64,000 bases of DNA from Streptomyces sp. Y2F8-2 (GTDB taxonomy: Bacteria > Actinomycetota > Actinomycetes > Streptomycetales > Streptomycetaceae), in NCBI RefSeq assembly GCF_014905555.1, contig NZ_BNGS01000004.1, positions 248,001 through 312,000 on the forward strand, read 5' to 3'. The notes beneath the pieces are model-generated. The model searched no databases, was not told where the DNA came from, and saw only the letters and a program-made list of their open reading frames with translations. Positions within the stretch are counted from its first letter, which is position 1, and the number at the start of each line of letters is the position of its first letter. A program made the position numbers and the translations under genes. Of the stretch, positions 33,780 through 41,798 are shown piece after piece.

Positions 33780-34367
33780 ATGGCGCGCGCAGGGCTGACC
33801 ACCGGACGCCTGGTCCGGGCAGGGGCGGAACTGGCCGACGAGGTCGGCTTCGACCAGGTCACCGTCTCCGCGCTCGCCAGGCGGTTCGACGTCAAGGTCG
33901 CGAGCCTGTACTCGCACCTGAAGAGCTCCCACGACCTCAAGACCCGGATCGCCCTGCTGGCCCTTGAGGAACTCGCCGACCGGGCCGCCGAGGCGCTGGC
34001 CGGGCGGGCCGGCAGGGACGCCCTGACGGCCTTCGCGAACGTCTACCGCGACTACGCCCGTGAACACCCCGGCCGCTACGCGGCGGCGCGGTTCCGGCTC
34101 GACCCGGAGACGGCGGCCGCAAGCGCCGGGGGCAGGCACGCGCAGATGACGCGCGCGATCCTGCGCGGCTACGACCTGACGGAACCGGACCAGACGCACG
34201 CGGTCCGGCTGCTGGGCAGCGTCTTCCACGGCTACGTCAGCCTGGAGGCGGCCGGAGGCTTCAGCCACAGCGCTCCCGACTCGCAGGAGTCCTGGACATG
34301 GATCCTGGACCGCCTCGACGCCCTGCTGCGCAACTGGCCCGCGGACGCGGACACTCGAACATGTTGA
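33780..34367 (+). CDS. TetR/AcrR-family transcriptional regulator
   Basis: A 195-residue regulator with an N-terminal TetR helix-turn-helix (about 5-55, VGFDQVTVSALARRFDVKVASLYSHLKS). The ligand-binding domain ends with FHGYVSLEAAGGFSH, typical of the WHG-type C-terminal family. GAAGGGACGG precedes the ATG. It overlaps or adjoins the SGNH hydrolase gene and probably regulates it together with itself. Control of the upstream glucarate genes is also possible but not indicated by a shared site. Confidence 0.9.
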   Translation: MARAGLTTGRLVRAGAELADEVGFDQVTVSALARRFDVKVASLYSHLKSSHDLKTRIALLALEELADRAAEALAGRAGRDALTAFANVYRDYAREHPGRYAAARFRLDPETAAASAGGRHAQMTRAILRGYDLTEPDQTHAVRLLGSVFHGYVSLEAAGGFSHSAPDSQESWTWILDRLDALLRNWPADADTRTC

Positions 34368-34384
34368 TCAACAGGTTGAAGGCG

Positions 34385-35554
34385 ATGAACACCCACTGGA
34401 TCACCACACCCGTCACCGCGGACCTCCTGCGCGGCGCCCTCGACCTGGAGCACACCGCGCACGGCGTCCTGCCGCACCGGCTGCCCGCCCGGGCCCGCGC
34501 CCAGTGCGCCGACCCGCAACTCGCCCTGGCCGAGTCCCAGCCCTCCGGTGTCCGGCTGGCCTTCCGCACCCGGGCCACCGCCGTGGAACTGGACGCGCTG
34601 CCGACCAAGCGGGTCTACGCGGGCGCCCCGCCCCGCCCGGACGGCGTCTACGACCTGCTCGTCGACGGCCGCCTGGCGGGCCGGGCCAGTGTGCCGGGCG
34701 GCCACACCCTCACCATCGACATGGCCGCCGGAACAGCGGAACACCGGCCCGGGCACGCCGGCACCCTGAGCTTCACCGACCTGCCCGACCGGCTCAAGGA
34801 CGTGGAGATCTGGCTCCCGCACAACGAGACCACCGAGCTCGTCGCCCTGCGCACCGACGCGCCCGTGGAGCCCGTACCGGACCGGGGCCGCAAGGTGTGG
34901 CTGCACCACGGCAGTTCGATCAGCCACGGCTCCGACGCCGCGAGCCCCACCACCACCTGGCCCGCGCTCGCCGCCGCCCTCGCCGGCGTGGAACTGATCA
35001 ACCTGGGTCTGGGCGGCAGCGCCCTGCTCGACCCGTTCACCGCCCGCGCCCTGCGCGACACCCCCGCCGACCTGATCAGCATCAAGATCGGCATCAATCT
35101 GGTCAACACCGATCTGATGCGTCTGCGCGCCTTCACCGCCGCCGTGCACGGCTTCCTCGACACCGTCCGCGAAGGCCACCCCACCACACCGCTGCTGGTC
35201 GTCTCGCCCCTGCTGTGCCCCATCCACGAGGACACCCCCGGACCCAGCGCCCCGGACTTCACCGCCCTCGCCGCAGGGCGACTGAGCTTCCGGGCCGCCG
35301 GGGATCCGGCGGAGGTGGCACAGGGCAAGCTGACCCTCGCCGTCATCCGTGACGAGCTGGCCCGGATCGTACGGCAGCGGGCGGCCGACGACCCGCACCT
35401 GCACCATCTCGACGGCCGCGACCTCTACGGCGAGGCCGACGCCGCGGAACTGCCGCTGCCCGACGAACTCCACCCGGACGCCGCCACACACCGCCGCATC
35501 GGCGAACGCTTCGCCAAGCTGGCCTTCACGGCCGACGGCCCCTTCAGGCCCTAA
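34385..35554 (+). CDS. SGNH/GDSL-type esterase
   Basis: A 389-residue protein. An N-terminal beta-rich domain of about 170 residues precedes an SGNH hydrolase domain: block I HHGSSISHGSDA (nucleophile Ser), block II GLGGSALLDPF, block III IKIGINLV (Asn position), block V LPDELHPD (catalytic Asp and His). This two-domain layout is common in carbohydrate esterases of the CE family type, but the substrate is not visible. There is no signal peptide, so it is probably cytosolic. An in-frame ATG at 34361 would overlap the TetR stop. Its stop codon interlocks with that of the convergent pseudogene (3-base overlap). Confidence 0.8.
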   Translation: MNTHWITTPVTADLLRGALDLEHTAHGVLPHRLPARARAQCADPQLALAESQPSGVRLAFRTRATAVELDALPTKRVYAGAPPRPDGVYDLLVDGRLAGRASVPGGHTLTIDMAAGTAEHRPGHAGTLSFTDLPDRLKDVEIWLPHNETTELVALRTDAPVEPVPDRGRKVWLHHGSSISHGSDAASPTTTWPALAAALAGVELINLGLGGSALLDPFTARALRDTPADLISIKIGINLVNTDLMRLRAFTAAVHGFLDTVREGHPTTPLLVVSPLLCPIHEDTPGPSAPDFTALAAGRLSFRAAGDPAEVAQGKLTLAVIRDELARIVRQRAADDPHLHHLDGRDLYGEADAAELPLPDELHPDAATHRRIGERFAKLAFTADGPFRP

Positions 35555-35987
35555 TAGCCGACGGAGAACGTGGCGTCGGCCCGGTCGGTGGCCGTCGAGA
35601 TCGGGTCGATGCGCAGCACGTAGTCGGAGTGCCTGATGTAGCGGGTCGGGTAGTTGTACGAGCGGAAGGACGTCGACGAGGAGTCGGCGAGCCCCGCGGT
35701 GGAGTAGAACGTGGCGTCCTGTGCGAACGTCCAGGTGCCGTCGTTCACGTCCAGCCGCAGCTGGTAGTCGTAGTGCCGCAGATGGCGGGTCGGGTAGTTG
35801 ACCGACTGGAAGGACACTCCCGAGCTGTCCGCGAGACCAGGCACGAGCTCACATAGGCCGAGTCCGCGGCGCGCGCGGGCCGGGCGCGGACGGTCAGGTC
35901 CGCGGACAGGGCCAGTGGCACGGTCGCGGCCATACCGAGGAACAGCCGGCGTGACGGCCGTGCACCGGGGCGGGGGTGGACGCTCAT
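35551..35987 (-). pseudogene. Frameshifted AbfB-domain (arabinofuranosidase B lectin domain) secreted protein
   Basis: The 5-prime part encodes a Tat-type signal (RPSRRLFLGMAATVPLAL, then ARAADSAYVSS). After that the frame runs into junk (CLVSRTARECPSS), while the true domain continues in another frame from about 35853: VPGLADSSGVSFQSVNYPTR, TWTFAQDATFY, GLADSSSTSFRSYNYPTRYI, RADATFSVGY. Only about two of the usual three AbfB beta-trefoil repeats remain. A deletion that removed the first repeat and shifted the frame explains this. The domain binds arabinofuranose side chains. The product should be absent or truncated unless the shift is a sequencing error. Confidence 0.72.
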
Positions 35988-36260
35988 GCGCTCTCCAAAG
36001 GCGTTGCAGGTGACGGGATTTCGAACAAGGTTCGGTGAATCGGTCAGAAGGGAGAGGCGAGGTGAGCGAGCGTCAATGGTGAAGGCGGTGCTTGCCGATC
36101 CCTGTCCGGCAATGGCCCCTCAGGGCGTCGTGCCTCCCCGGGCGTCGCGCGAACGCCCCGTGGCCGCGGTGACTGTGGAGTCCCGGTGAACCGGTCGGCA
36201 TGCCCGCACGTATCTCTTCCCGGGGACGGCGGGAGACCGCGGGCACGGAAGGAGAGCAGT

Positions 36261-36926
36261 GTGTCGACACCGACCGGGCAGGGTCAGCCGCTGCGGCGCC
36301 GGGTGCTGGAACCCACCTACGTCGTGCGCAGGCGCCGCACCGAGGCCCTGGCCGAACTGGTCAGAGAACTGCAAGAAGGGGAGAGGCGCCCGCCACAGCC
36401 CGTCTACGAGCCGATCGTCGTCCACGTGGCGCCGGCGACCGCCGAGGACGCGACGGAGGAACTGCCTCCCGTACCGTCCGCCCGGGGCCGGCGCGAGCGG
36501 CCCGTCGACGACGGACTCACCCTGCGCCGCGCGGCGATCACGGTCGGGGTGACCGCGGCCGCCCTCATCGGCTTCGGCGCCGCCCTCCTCCTGCCCGGCC
36601 CGCAGGGCGACGGCGCCGAGCAGCACGCCGCGGCTCCGCCGCCCCGGTCACCCGCCACCAGCGCCCCCGCTCAGCGGACGGGCACCGACCCCGACGGCCC
36701 CGGGACCCTGCGCGAGGGCGACAGGGGCCCACAGGTGACCGAGCTGCAAAAACGCCTGCTGCGCATCCCCGACGTCTACGAGCACGGGTCCACCGACGGC
36801 CGCTACGACGCCACGCTCGCCGCCGCCGTGGCCCGCTTCCAGCTCTGGTACGGCATCCGCGGCGACGAGACCGGCGTCTACGGCAACGACACCCGCCGCG
36901 ACCTCGAGTCCCGCACCACGCTCTAG
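36261..36926 (+). CDS. Peptidoglycan-binding domain membrane protein
   Basis: A 221-residue protein with a basic cytosolic N-terminus (LRRRVLEPTYVVRRRRTEAL), one membrane segment (about 95-118, AAITVGVTAAALIGFGAALLL), a Pro/Ala linker and a C-terminal PG_binding_1 domain (LREGDRGPQVTELQKRLL, YDATLAAAVARFQLWYGIRG). It is probably anchored in the membrane and contacts the cell wall. GTG 36261 has AAGGAG upstream; a longer start at 36186 lacks one. No catalytic domain is attached. The 273-base upstream gap holds a CGAAC-AAG-GTTCG inverted repeat at 36022-36034. Confidence 0.8.
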   Translation: MSTPTGQGQPLRRRVLEPTYVVRRRRTEALAELVRELQEGERRPPQPVYEPIVVHVAPATAEDATEELPPVPSARGRRERPVDDGLTLRRAAITVGVTAAALIGFGAALLLPGPQGDGAEQHAAAPPPRSPATSAPAQRTGTDPDGPGTLREGDRGPQVTELQKRLLRIPDVYEHGSTDGRYDATLAAAVARFQLWYGIRGDETGVYGNDTRRDLESRTTL

Positions 36927-36940
36927 CGAGGTGCGGCAGC

Positions 36941-36996
36941 GGGCACGGGTCCGCGTACGGCGGCCGCTCACCCTCGATCCGTACGCTCCCGTGCCC
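36941..36996. terminator. Compound hairpin between convergent genes (first)
   Basis: GGGCACGGG and GCGTACGG on the left pair with CCGTACGC and CCCGTGCCC on the right, forming one long interrupted stem just after the peptidoglycan-binding gene. Confidence 0.6.
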
Positions 36997-37006
36997 GCCC
37001 AGCGGT

Positions 37007-37046
37007 ACGGGCGTGTCGCGCATTCCCCCCGGCGCGACACGCCCGT
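37007..37046. terminator. Perfect 14-bp hairpin between convergent genes (second)
   Basis: ACGGGCGTGTCGCG pairs perfectly with CGCGACACGCCCGT across a 12-base loop, just downstream of the PAP2 gene on the other strand. Together with the first hairpin it isolates the two convergent genes. Confidence 0.75.
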
Positions 37047-37063
37047 CACCGTTCGGTCACCCG

Positions 37064-38986
37064 CTACCGCTTCAGCAGCCGTACGGCCAGCCCGTCCGCC
37101 GTGCACACGGGGACCGCCCGGTAGGCGTCCGACGCCACCGTGACGCGCCCGAACTGCCCGCGCAGCGACCCTGTCGCGATCACCGGGACGGTGGCGCCCG
37201 ACGCCGGCGGCCGGTGCTCGTCCAGGCGGAGCGTCAGCACGCTGTCGCGGTCGAGCACCACGCGCCGCTCGACCGTCAGCGCCGCCTTGTGCCCCGCCCG
37301 CAGCGTGACGTCCAGGGCCGCCCCGGCCGCCTGCGTGTAGGAGCCGCGTACCCGTGCGGCGCCGGTCACCTCCAGCGTTCCGCCCGTCACCCGTACATCA
37401 CCGTGACCCAGCGCGCTCCGCGAGGCGGCGACCAGGGTGCCGTCCTCGACGACGGTGCCGCCCGTGTACCGGTTGTCCCCGGTCAGGGTCAGGGTCCCGG
37501 TGCCGCGCTTGGTCAGGCCGCCCTGTCCGCCGATGTCGTTGCGCCAGCTGTCGTGCGCGCCGAACCCGCCGTCGGCCGCGTCCATCGTCACGCGCACGTC
37601 CGTGTCGAAGGAGCCGTAACCGTCCGCCGCCGCGAACAGGTTGAGCCGCCCCCACTGCTCGAAGCCGTCCAGCAGCACATAGCCGGAGGGCAGCGCGGTC
37701 GTCCGCAGCACCTCGCGCCGCTGCGCCGCGTCCAGGTACGGCAGCCGCGTCTCCAGCAGCACCTCGGCGCCCTTGGGCACGGTCAGGTCGCTGTGGCGCC
37801 CGTGGCGGGTCAGCACATAGGTCAACCGGGGCCCGACCGCACGGGCGTTGGTGTCCCGGTCGGCGTACGGGTCGGTGTCCGTGGCCGCCGAGTGCGCGTA
37901 GGCGTAGAGCGTGTCGGCCGTCGCGCCGGTCTTCTCCTGGAAGTAGGCGAGGGCCTGGGCGCGTGCGGCTGCCTTGAGGCCGGCGTTGGCGGGGTCGGCG
38001 AGCGTGGCGGCGGCCAGGGCGGTGGCCATGATGCGTCCGCCGATCACGTCGACGGTGGAGTGCATGCCTGCCACGATCCGGGTGTGGCTCAGTTCCAGGG
38101 CGCGGGTCACCAGCTCCTGGAAGCGCTCGGGGACCGCGTACGCGTAGGCCAGGCCCGCCAGGTGGAAGGCGTTGGTGTGGCCGCTGGGGAACCCGCCGTC
38201 GTCGGTCGGGGACGTGCTGCGCTGGCGCAGCAGCTGGGGAGCGACGACGACGTCGGACTCGTAGACCGGGTAGCCGAGCGCGTCCATCCTCCCGGTGTCG
38301 ACGACCTCGCTGTCCTCGTTCATGCGCCATGGACGCGGGTACTGGTAGGCGTACTTGGCCGGGTTGCCGGACGCGTAGGGCCCGCGCAGGGTGTCGACCA
38401 GCTCGGCCACCTTGCCGAGCGCGGAGTCGTGGGAGCCGGCGCCGAGCGCGGAGCCCGCAGGGGCGTCGGTGGGCACGGCGTCGTCGATCTTGGCCGGCGG
38501 CGTGCCGTCCGGCGCGCTCGTGATCGACGTGACCGCCTTGGCGCCCGCCTTGTAGAGGTCGGCCAGCGGGCCCAGGCCGGCGATCATCGCGTAGCTCTGG
38601 TGCTGCCGGTCGTAGAGGAACGCCTCCTTCGCCTGCGCGTCGGTGCGGGCGGAGGTGATCCGGGCGCAGTAGCGCATGTTGGCCCGCAGCACCTCGGGCA
38701 TCAGGGGAGTGCCGGTGTTCCAGGCGCCGCCCGTCTTCCACACGGTGCTCATGCCGCCGAGAACGCGGACGACCGCGTTGGTCTCGGGGGTGAGGTGGGC
38801 GAGCACGTTCGTCCGGTAGTCGTCGACGAACGCGGCGGGGCTCGTGGCCGCCTTGGCGTCCGCCGCGGCGAGCCAGCCGGCGAAGGTGGGCGCGGCCAGG
38901 AGCCCCGCCGAGGCACCGAGCGAGGTCTTGAGGAAGCCTCGGCGGTTGACGGACGAGGTGGTGTGGTGCCCGGCGGGTGACGGCAT
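37064..38986 (-). CDS. PAP2-family phosphatase with autotransporter-type beta-strand repeat
   Basis: A 640-residue exported protein. A Tat signal (NRRGFLKTSLGASAGLLAAPT) leads into a class-A acid-phosphatase-like PAP2 domain with RPWRMNED, GGFPSGHTNAFH and SHTRIVAGMHSTVDVIGGR; these hold the Lys/Arg, Ser-Gly-His and Arg-x5-His-x3-Asp phosphatase signatures, though the first motif reads YPRPW instead of KxxxxxxRP. The C-terminal 170 residues contain a beta-strand repeat seen in autotransporters (GLTKRGTGTLTLTGDNRYTG, LGHGDVRVTGGTLEVTG) and a beta-rich tail. It probably hydrolyses phosphoesters outside the cell. A vanadium-haloperoxidase-like role is less likely. Confidence 0.82.
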   Translation of the reverse strand: MPSPAGHHTTSSVNRRGFLKTSLGASAGLLAAPTFAGWLAAADAKAATSPAAFVDDYRTNVLAHLTPETNAVVRVLGGMSTVWKTGGAWNTGTPLMPEVLRANMRYCARITSARTDAQAKEAFLYDRQHQSYAMIAGLGPLADLYKAGAKAVTSITSAPDGTPPAKIDDAVPTDAPAGSALGAGSHDSALGKVAELVDTLRGPYASGNPAKYAYQYPRPWRMNEDSEVVDTGRMDALGYPVYESDVVVAPQLLRQRSTSPTDDGGFPSGHTNAFHLAGLAYAYAVPERFQELVTRALELSHTRIVAGMHSTVDVIGGRIMATALAAATLADPANAGLKAAARAQALAYFQEKTGATADTLYAYAHSAATDTDPYADRDTNARAVGPRLTYVLTRHGRHSDLTVPKGAEVLLETRLPYLDAAQRREVLRTTALPSGYVLLDGFEQWGRLNLFAAADGYGSFDTDVRVTMDAADGGFGAHDSWRNDIGGQGGLTKRGTGTLTLTGDNRYTGGTVVEDGTLVAASRSALGHGDVRVTGGTLEVTGAARVRGSYTQAAGAALDVTLRAGHKAALTVERRVVLDRDSVLTLRLDEHRPPASGATVPVIATGSLRGQFGRVTVASDAYRAVPVCTADGLAVRLLKR

Positions 38987-39122
38987 GCGTGAGCCTCTCT
39001 TCAGTTCTTCGGCGGTGCGGTCGGCATGGGAAGTGGCGTGCGAGCGCGTGCGACTCGTGGGCGGCTCGTGAAGGCACCCGAGTCAACTGATGCGTACGAG
39101 CGAAGATCCACGGTCGAGTCGT

Positions 39123-39153
39123 GTCCCGTCGGCGAGAGTTCGCCGACCGGGAC
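39123..39153 (-). terminator. Hairpin after the second Gfo/Idh gene
   Basis: GTCCC-GTCGGCGA pairs with TCGCCGAC-C-GGGAC (13 bp, one bulge, 4-base loop) about 30 bases downstream of the oxidoreductase stop on the minus strand. Confidence 0.6.
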
Positions 39154-39182
39154 GTGTCCTGTACGTGAACGAGGCCGATCCG

Positions 39183-40292
39183 TCAGCCGGAGCCGACACG
39201 GCTGCCGGCCATGCTGTCGTAGAAGGGCGTACCGGGAGAGACGTCCGAGGGCTTCACCGGGCGGTCGGCCGCGGCGGACGCGTAGATACCGGCCACCAGT
39301 GCGAGAGTGCGCCGGGACTCTTCGAGCGGCACGGGCGGTGGGGTGCCGTCGCGCAGGGAGGACAGCACCTTCGCGAACTGGGCCCAGTGCCCGCTCCGGG
39401 AGTTCTGCGCGGCCGCCTCGTCCCCGCCGCCGGTCAGGCCGGCCTGCCACGCGGCGAGCACGTCGTCATGTCCGGGTGCCGGCGTCACACGCCAGTCCTC
39501 GTCCCGGTACCCGTACAGGTGCGTCACCTCCACGGTGGCGTGCTCGAAGTCGTAACGCAGGTACGACTCCTGCCGCGGCGAGAGGGCGCTGTTCACCACG
39601 GAGGCCACGGCTCCGTTGGAGAACGTCACATGGGCCAGCGAGACGTCCTCGGTCTCCGTACGGCGTGCCTGCGTCCTGGTGACGGCCCGCACCTCGGTCC
39701 AGTCGCCGAGCAGGTCCAGCATCATGTCCATCTGGTGGATGCCGAGCCCCATCGTGGGGCCGCCGCCCTCGGTGTCCCACCGGCCGCGCCAGGGCACGTC
39801 GAAGTACGCCTGGTCGCGAAACCACGTGGTGTGACAGACCGCCAGCAGCGGGCGGCCGAGCAGTCCCGAGTCCACCAAGGCCTTGAGCCGGGCCTGGCCC
39901 CGGCCGAAACGGTGCTGGAACACGGTCGCGAACCACGGCGGCTCGCCCACGGCGGCGGCGATCTCGTCGAGTTCCCGCAACGACAGCGCGGGTGGCTTCT
40001 CCACCAGCACGCTGGCCCCGGAGCGCAGGCAGGCCAGTGCCTGGTCGCGGTGGAGTCCGGGCGGTGTGCACAGATAGACCAGGTCAGGGCGGGACCGGGC
40101 GAGCAACTCGTCGATGTCGTCGTAGCCGGCCGGTGACCCGTGCTGGGTCAGGAAGGCGTCCAGCCGGGTCGGGTCGGTGTCCGCCGCAGCCACGATCGTC
40201 GCGGCGACCGGACCGGGGGACGTGAGCGCGGCCGCGTGATCCATGGCGACGTCGCCGGTACCCACCACCGCAATCCGTATCATTTCGTCCAT
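39183..40292 (-). CDS. Gfo/Idh/MocA family oxidoreductase (sugar locus B)
   Basis: A 369-residue NAD(P)-dependent sugar oxidoreductase. The Rossmann motif is IAVVGTGDVAMDHA and the catalytic lysine motif LVEKPPALS is intact, unlike the locus A relative. The C-terminal domain has GGGPTMGLGIHQMDMMLDLLGDW, including the family's catalytic GxHxxD histidine. ATG 40292 is chosen; GTG 40295 and ATG 40283 are alternatives. It lies downstream of the ROK gene on the same strand (100-base gap containing a hairpin), and probably processes the sugar imported by the divergent ABC system. Confidence 0.9.
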   Translation of the reverse strand: MDEMIRIAVVGTGDVAMDHAAALTSPGPVAATIVAAADTDPTRLDAFLTQHGSPAGYDDIDELLARSRPDLVYLCTPPGLHRDQALACLRSGASVLVEKPPALSLRELDEIAAAVGEPPWFATVFQHRFGRGQARLKALVDSGLLGRPLLAVCHTTWFRDQAYFDVPWRGRWDTEGGGPTMGLGIHQMDMMLDLLGDWTEVRAVTRTQARRTETEDVSLAHVTFSNGAVASVVNSALSPRQESYLRYDFEHATVEVTHLYGYRDEDWRVTPAPGHDDVLAAWQAGLTGGGDEAAAQNSRSGHWAQFAKVLSSLRDGTPPPVPLEESRRTLALVAGIYASAAADRPVKPSDVSPGTPFYDSMAGSRVGSG

Positions 40293-40359
40293 CACTCACG
40301 CTCCATCCTGGTTCGGCTGGTGGTAGGAAGTAGGGCTGTCCCGCTGCCGGCGGCGCGCC

Positions 40360-40379
40360 CGCCCGGTGACGTCCGGGCG
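40360..40379 (-). terminator. Small hairpin between ROK and oxidoreductase genes
   Basis: CGCCCGG-TGACGT-CCGGGCG forms a 7-bp stem just past the ROK stop codon. It could attenuate read-through into the oxidoreductase gene. Confidence 0.4.
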
Positions 40380-40395
40380 TCCCACGCAGACGGCG

Positions 40396-41574
40396 TCATG
40401 CGAGGTACGTCGCGGAACGGGCGTGTTCGATCGTCAGCGCGCTCACGCCGGTGATCGCCGCGTCGAAGCCGAGCTCGCTCACCGCTATCCGCGGCACCCA
40501 GGGGATCCGGCCGACGAGGCGCCTGGTCAGCTGCTCCGCGGACTCCTCGCTGTACTGTGCGAACGCGCCGGCGAGCACGATGACCTGGGGCGAGAGCACG
40601 ACCGAGGTGGCGACGAGGGCGAGGGCGATCGAGTCGAAGAACTCGTCGCGGGCCCGCGCGGCCTCGCTGTCGCCCTCCCGGCAGCAGGCCATCATCGCGC
40701 GGAACGCGGGACCGATGCGCTTGCCGTGCAGGCCCTCCCGGGCGGCGAACGGAAGCACCTGCGCCGCCAGGGTCGACTCGACGTCGCCCTGTTCCGTGAA
40801 GTAGCGGGCGAACGATGCGCTGGACGTCAGCAGGAAGCCGATCTCACCCGCGGCCGACCGGTGCCCACGGTAGAGATGCCCCTCGTTGATTATCCCGGCG
40901 CTCAGTCTGGCGCCCAGCACGAGCGCGACGGCACTCTGTGCGTTCGCGAGGGCTCCGCCGGTCCACTCGCCGTAGGCGGTCGCGTTGGCGTCGTTCTCGA
41001 TGTGGATCGGCAGACCGCACCGTGCCGAGACGATGTCGGCGAGCGGCACTTCCTGCCAGTCGAGTTCGACCGCCTTCGACACCACCCCCGCGTGCACGAT
41101 GCCGGGAACCGTGATGCCGATGGCGACGATCGGCGCTGTCACTCCCGTCTCCGGGGAGGTCAGCCGGTCGACGAGGTGCAGCAGCCCGTTGATGCGGGCG
41201 GCGCCTGCGTCCCGGCCGTCGAGGTCGAAGGTGTGGCTCTCCTCGTACAGCGTGGTTCCGCCCAGGTTGACCACGCGTCCCCGTGCCGTGTACTCGGTGA
41301 CGTCGACAGCGACGATCGCGCGGGCCGACGACGCGAATCGCAGCAGCGTCGAGGGCCGGCCGACTGAGGAGCGCACCTGTCCCGCGAGTTCGACCGAGCC
41401 TTCCTCTATGAGCGCCGAGCACAGGCGTTCGATGGTGGCCGAGCCGAGCCCGGTGCGCTCCTGGATGTCACGTCGAGACAGTGGTCCGTGCTCGCGGAGT
41501 ACGTCCAGGATCGCGGTCCGGTTGATCTCGGTGACGTGCCGAGTTGTCGCGGTGCGCGGCGCCCGTCGTTTCAC
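40396..41574 (-). CDS. ROK-family transcriptional regulator (sugar locus B)
   Basis: About 392 residues. The winged helix (NRTAILDVLREHGPLSRRDI, TGLGSATIERLCSALIEEG) is followed by the ROK domain (VAIGITVPGIVHAGVV, LPIHIENDANATAYGEW, GHRSAAGEIGFL). As in locus A, the cysteine zinc cluster is missing. The start is uncertain: GTG 41574 sits only two to three bases after GGGGAGGG, while a TTG at 41586 lacks a ribosome site. It is divergent from the binding-protein operon, with several palindromes between, and is the probable local regulator. Confidence 0.88.
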   Translation of the reverse strand: MKRRAPRTATTRHVTEINRTAILDVLREHGPLSRRDIQERTGLGSATIERLCSALIEEGSVELAGQVRSSVGRPSTLLRFASSARAIVAVDVTEYTARGRVVNLGGTTLYEESHTFDLDGRDAGAARINGLLHLVDRLTSPETGVTAPIVAIGITVPGIVHAGVVSKAVELDWQEVPLADIVSARCGLPIHIENDANATAYGEWTGGALANAQSAVALVLGARLSAGIINEGHLYRGHRSAAGEIGFLLTSSASFARYFTEQGDVESTLAAQVLPFAAREGLHGKRIGPAFRAMMACCREGDSEAARARDEFFDSIALALVATSVVLSPQVIVLAGAFAQYSEESAEQLTRRLVGRIPWVPRIAVSELGFDAAITGVSALTIEHARSATYLA

Positions 41575-41670
41575 AACCCTCCCCAATAGCCATCGGACTG
41601 AGGATAAGTCTCGTCCGCTCGTTTCTCGGCTGTGGCCCGGAGACTATCAGCCCCCCGCTGCGCGACAAGA

Positions 41671-41697
41671 GCGCCAGATGTGCACATGAGATGGCGC
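41671..41697. promoter_or_regulatory. Nested inverted repeats, candidate ROK operator
   Basis: GCGCCA (41671-41676) and TGGCGC (41692-41697) flank a perfect 10-base palindrome ATGTGCACAT (41678-41687). It lies in the divergent region between the ROK gene and the binding-protein gene. Confidence 0.5.
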
Positions 41698-41716
41698 CAA
41701 CCCTTGTGGGTATTCA

Positions 41717-41727
41717 ATCACAGTGAT
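41717..41727. promoter_or_regulatory. Palindrome ATCACAGTGAT
   Basis: A perfect 5+1+5 palindrome lies 20 bases after the nested repeat and 72 bases before the binding-protein start, in an AT-rich patch. It may be a second operator or part of the promoter. Confidence 0.45.
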
Positions 41728-41798
41728 AGGAAACGGGAACCTGCTACTGCCAGCGGCCGGTGGCCTGCTCCGTCCGCTCCGACGAAAAGGGATCGAAG

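Noticed and set aside
36022..36034. CGAAC-AAG-GTTCG inverted repeat resembling an actinobacterial SOS (LexA) box
   Set aside because: The spacer between GAAC and GTTC is three bases, whereas LexA boxes need four, and the neighbouring genes are not SOS genes.
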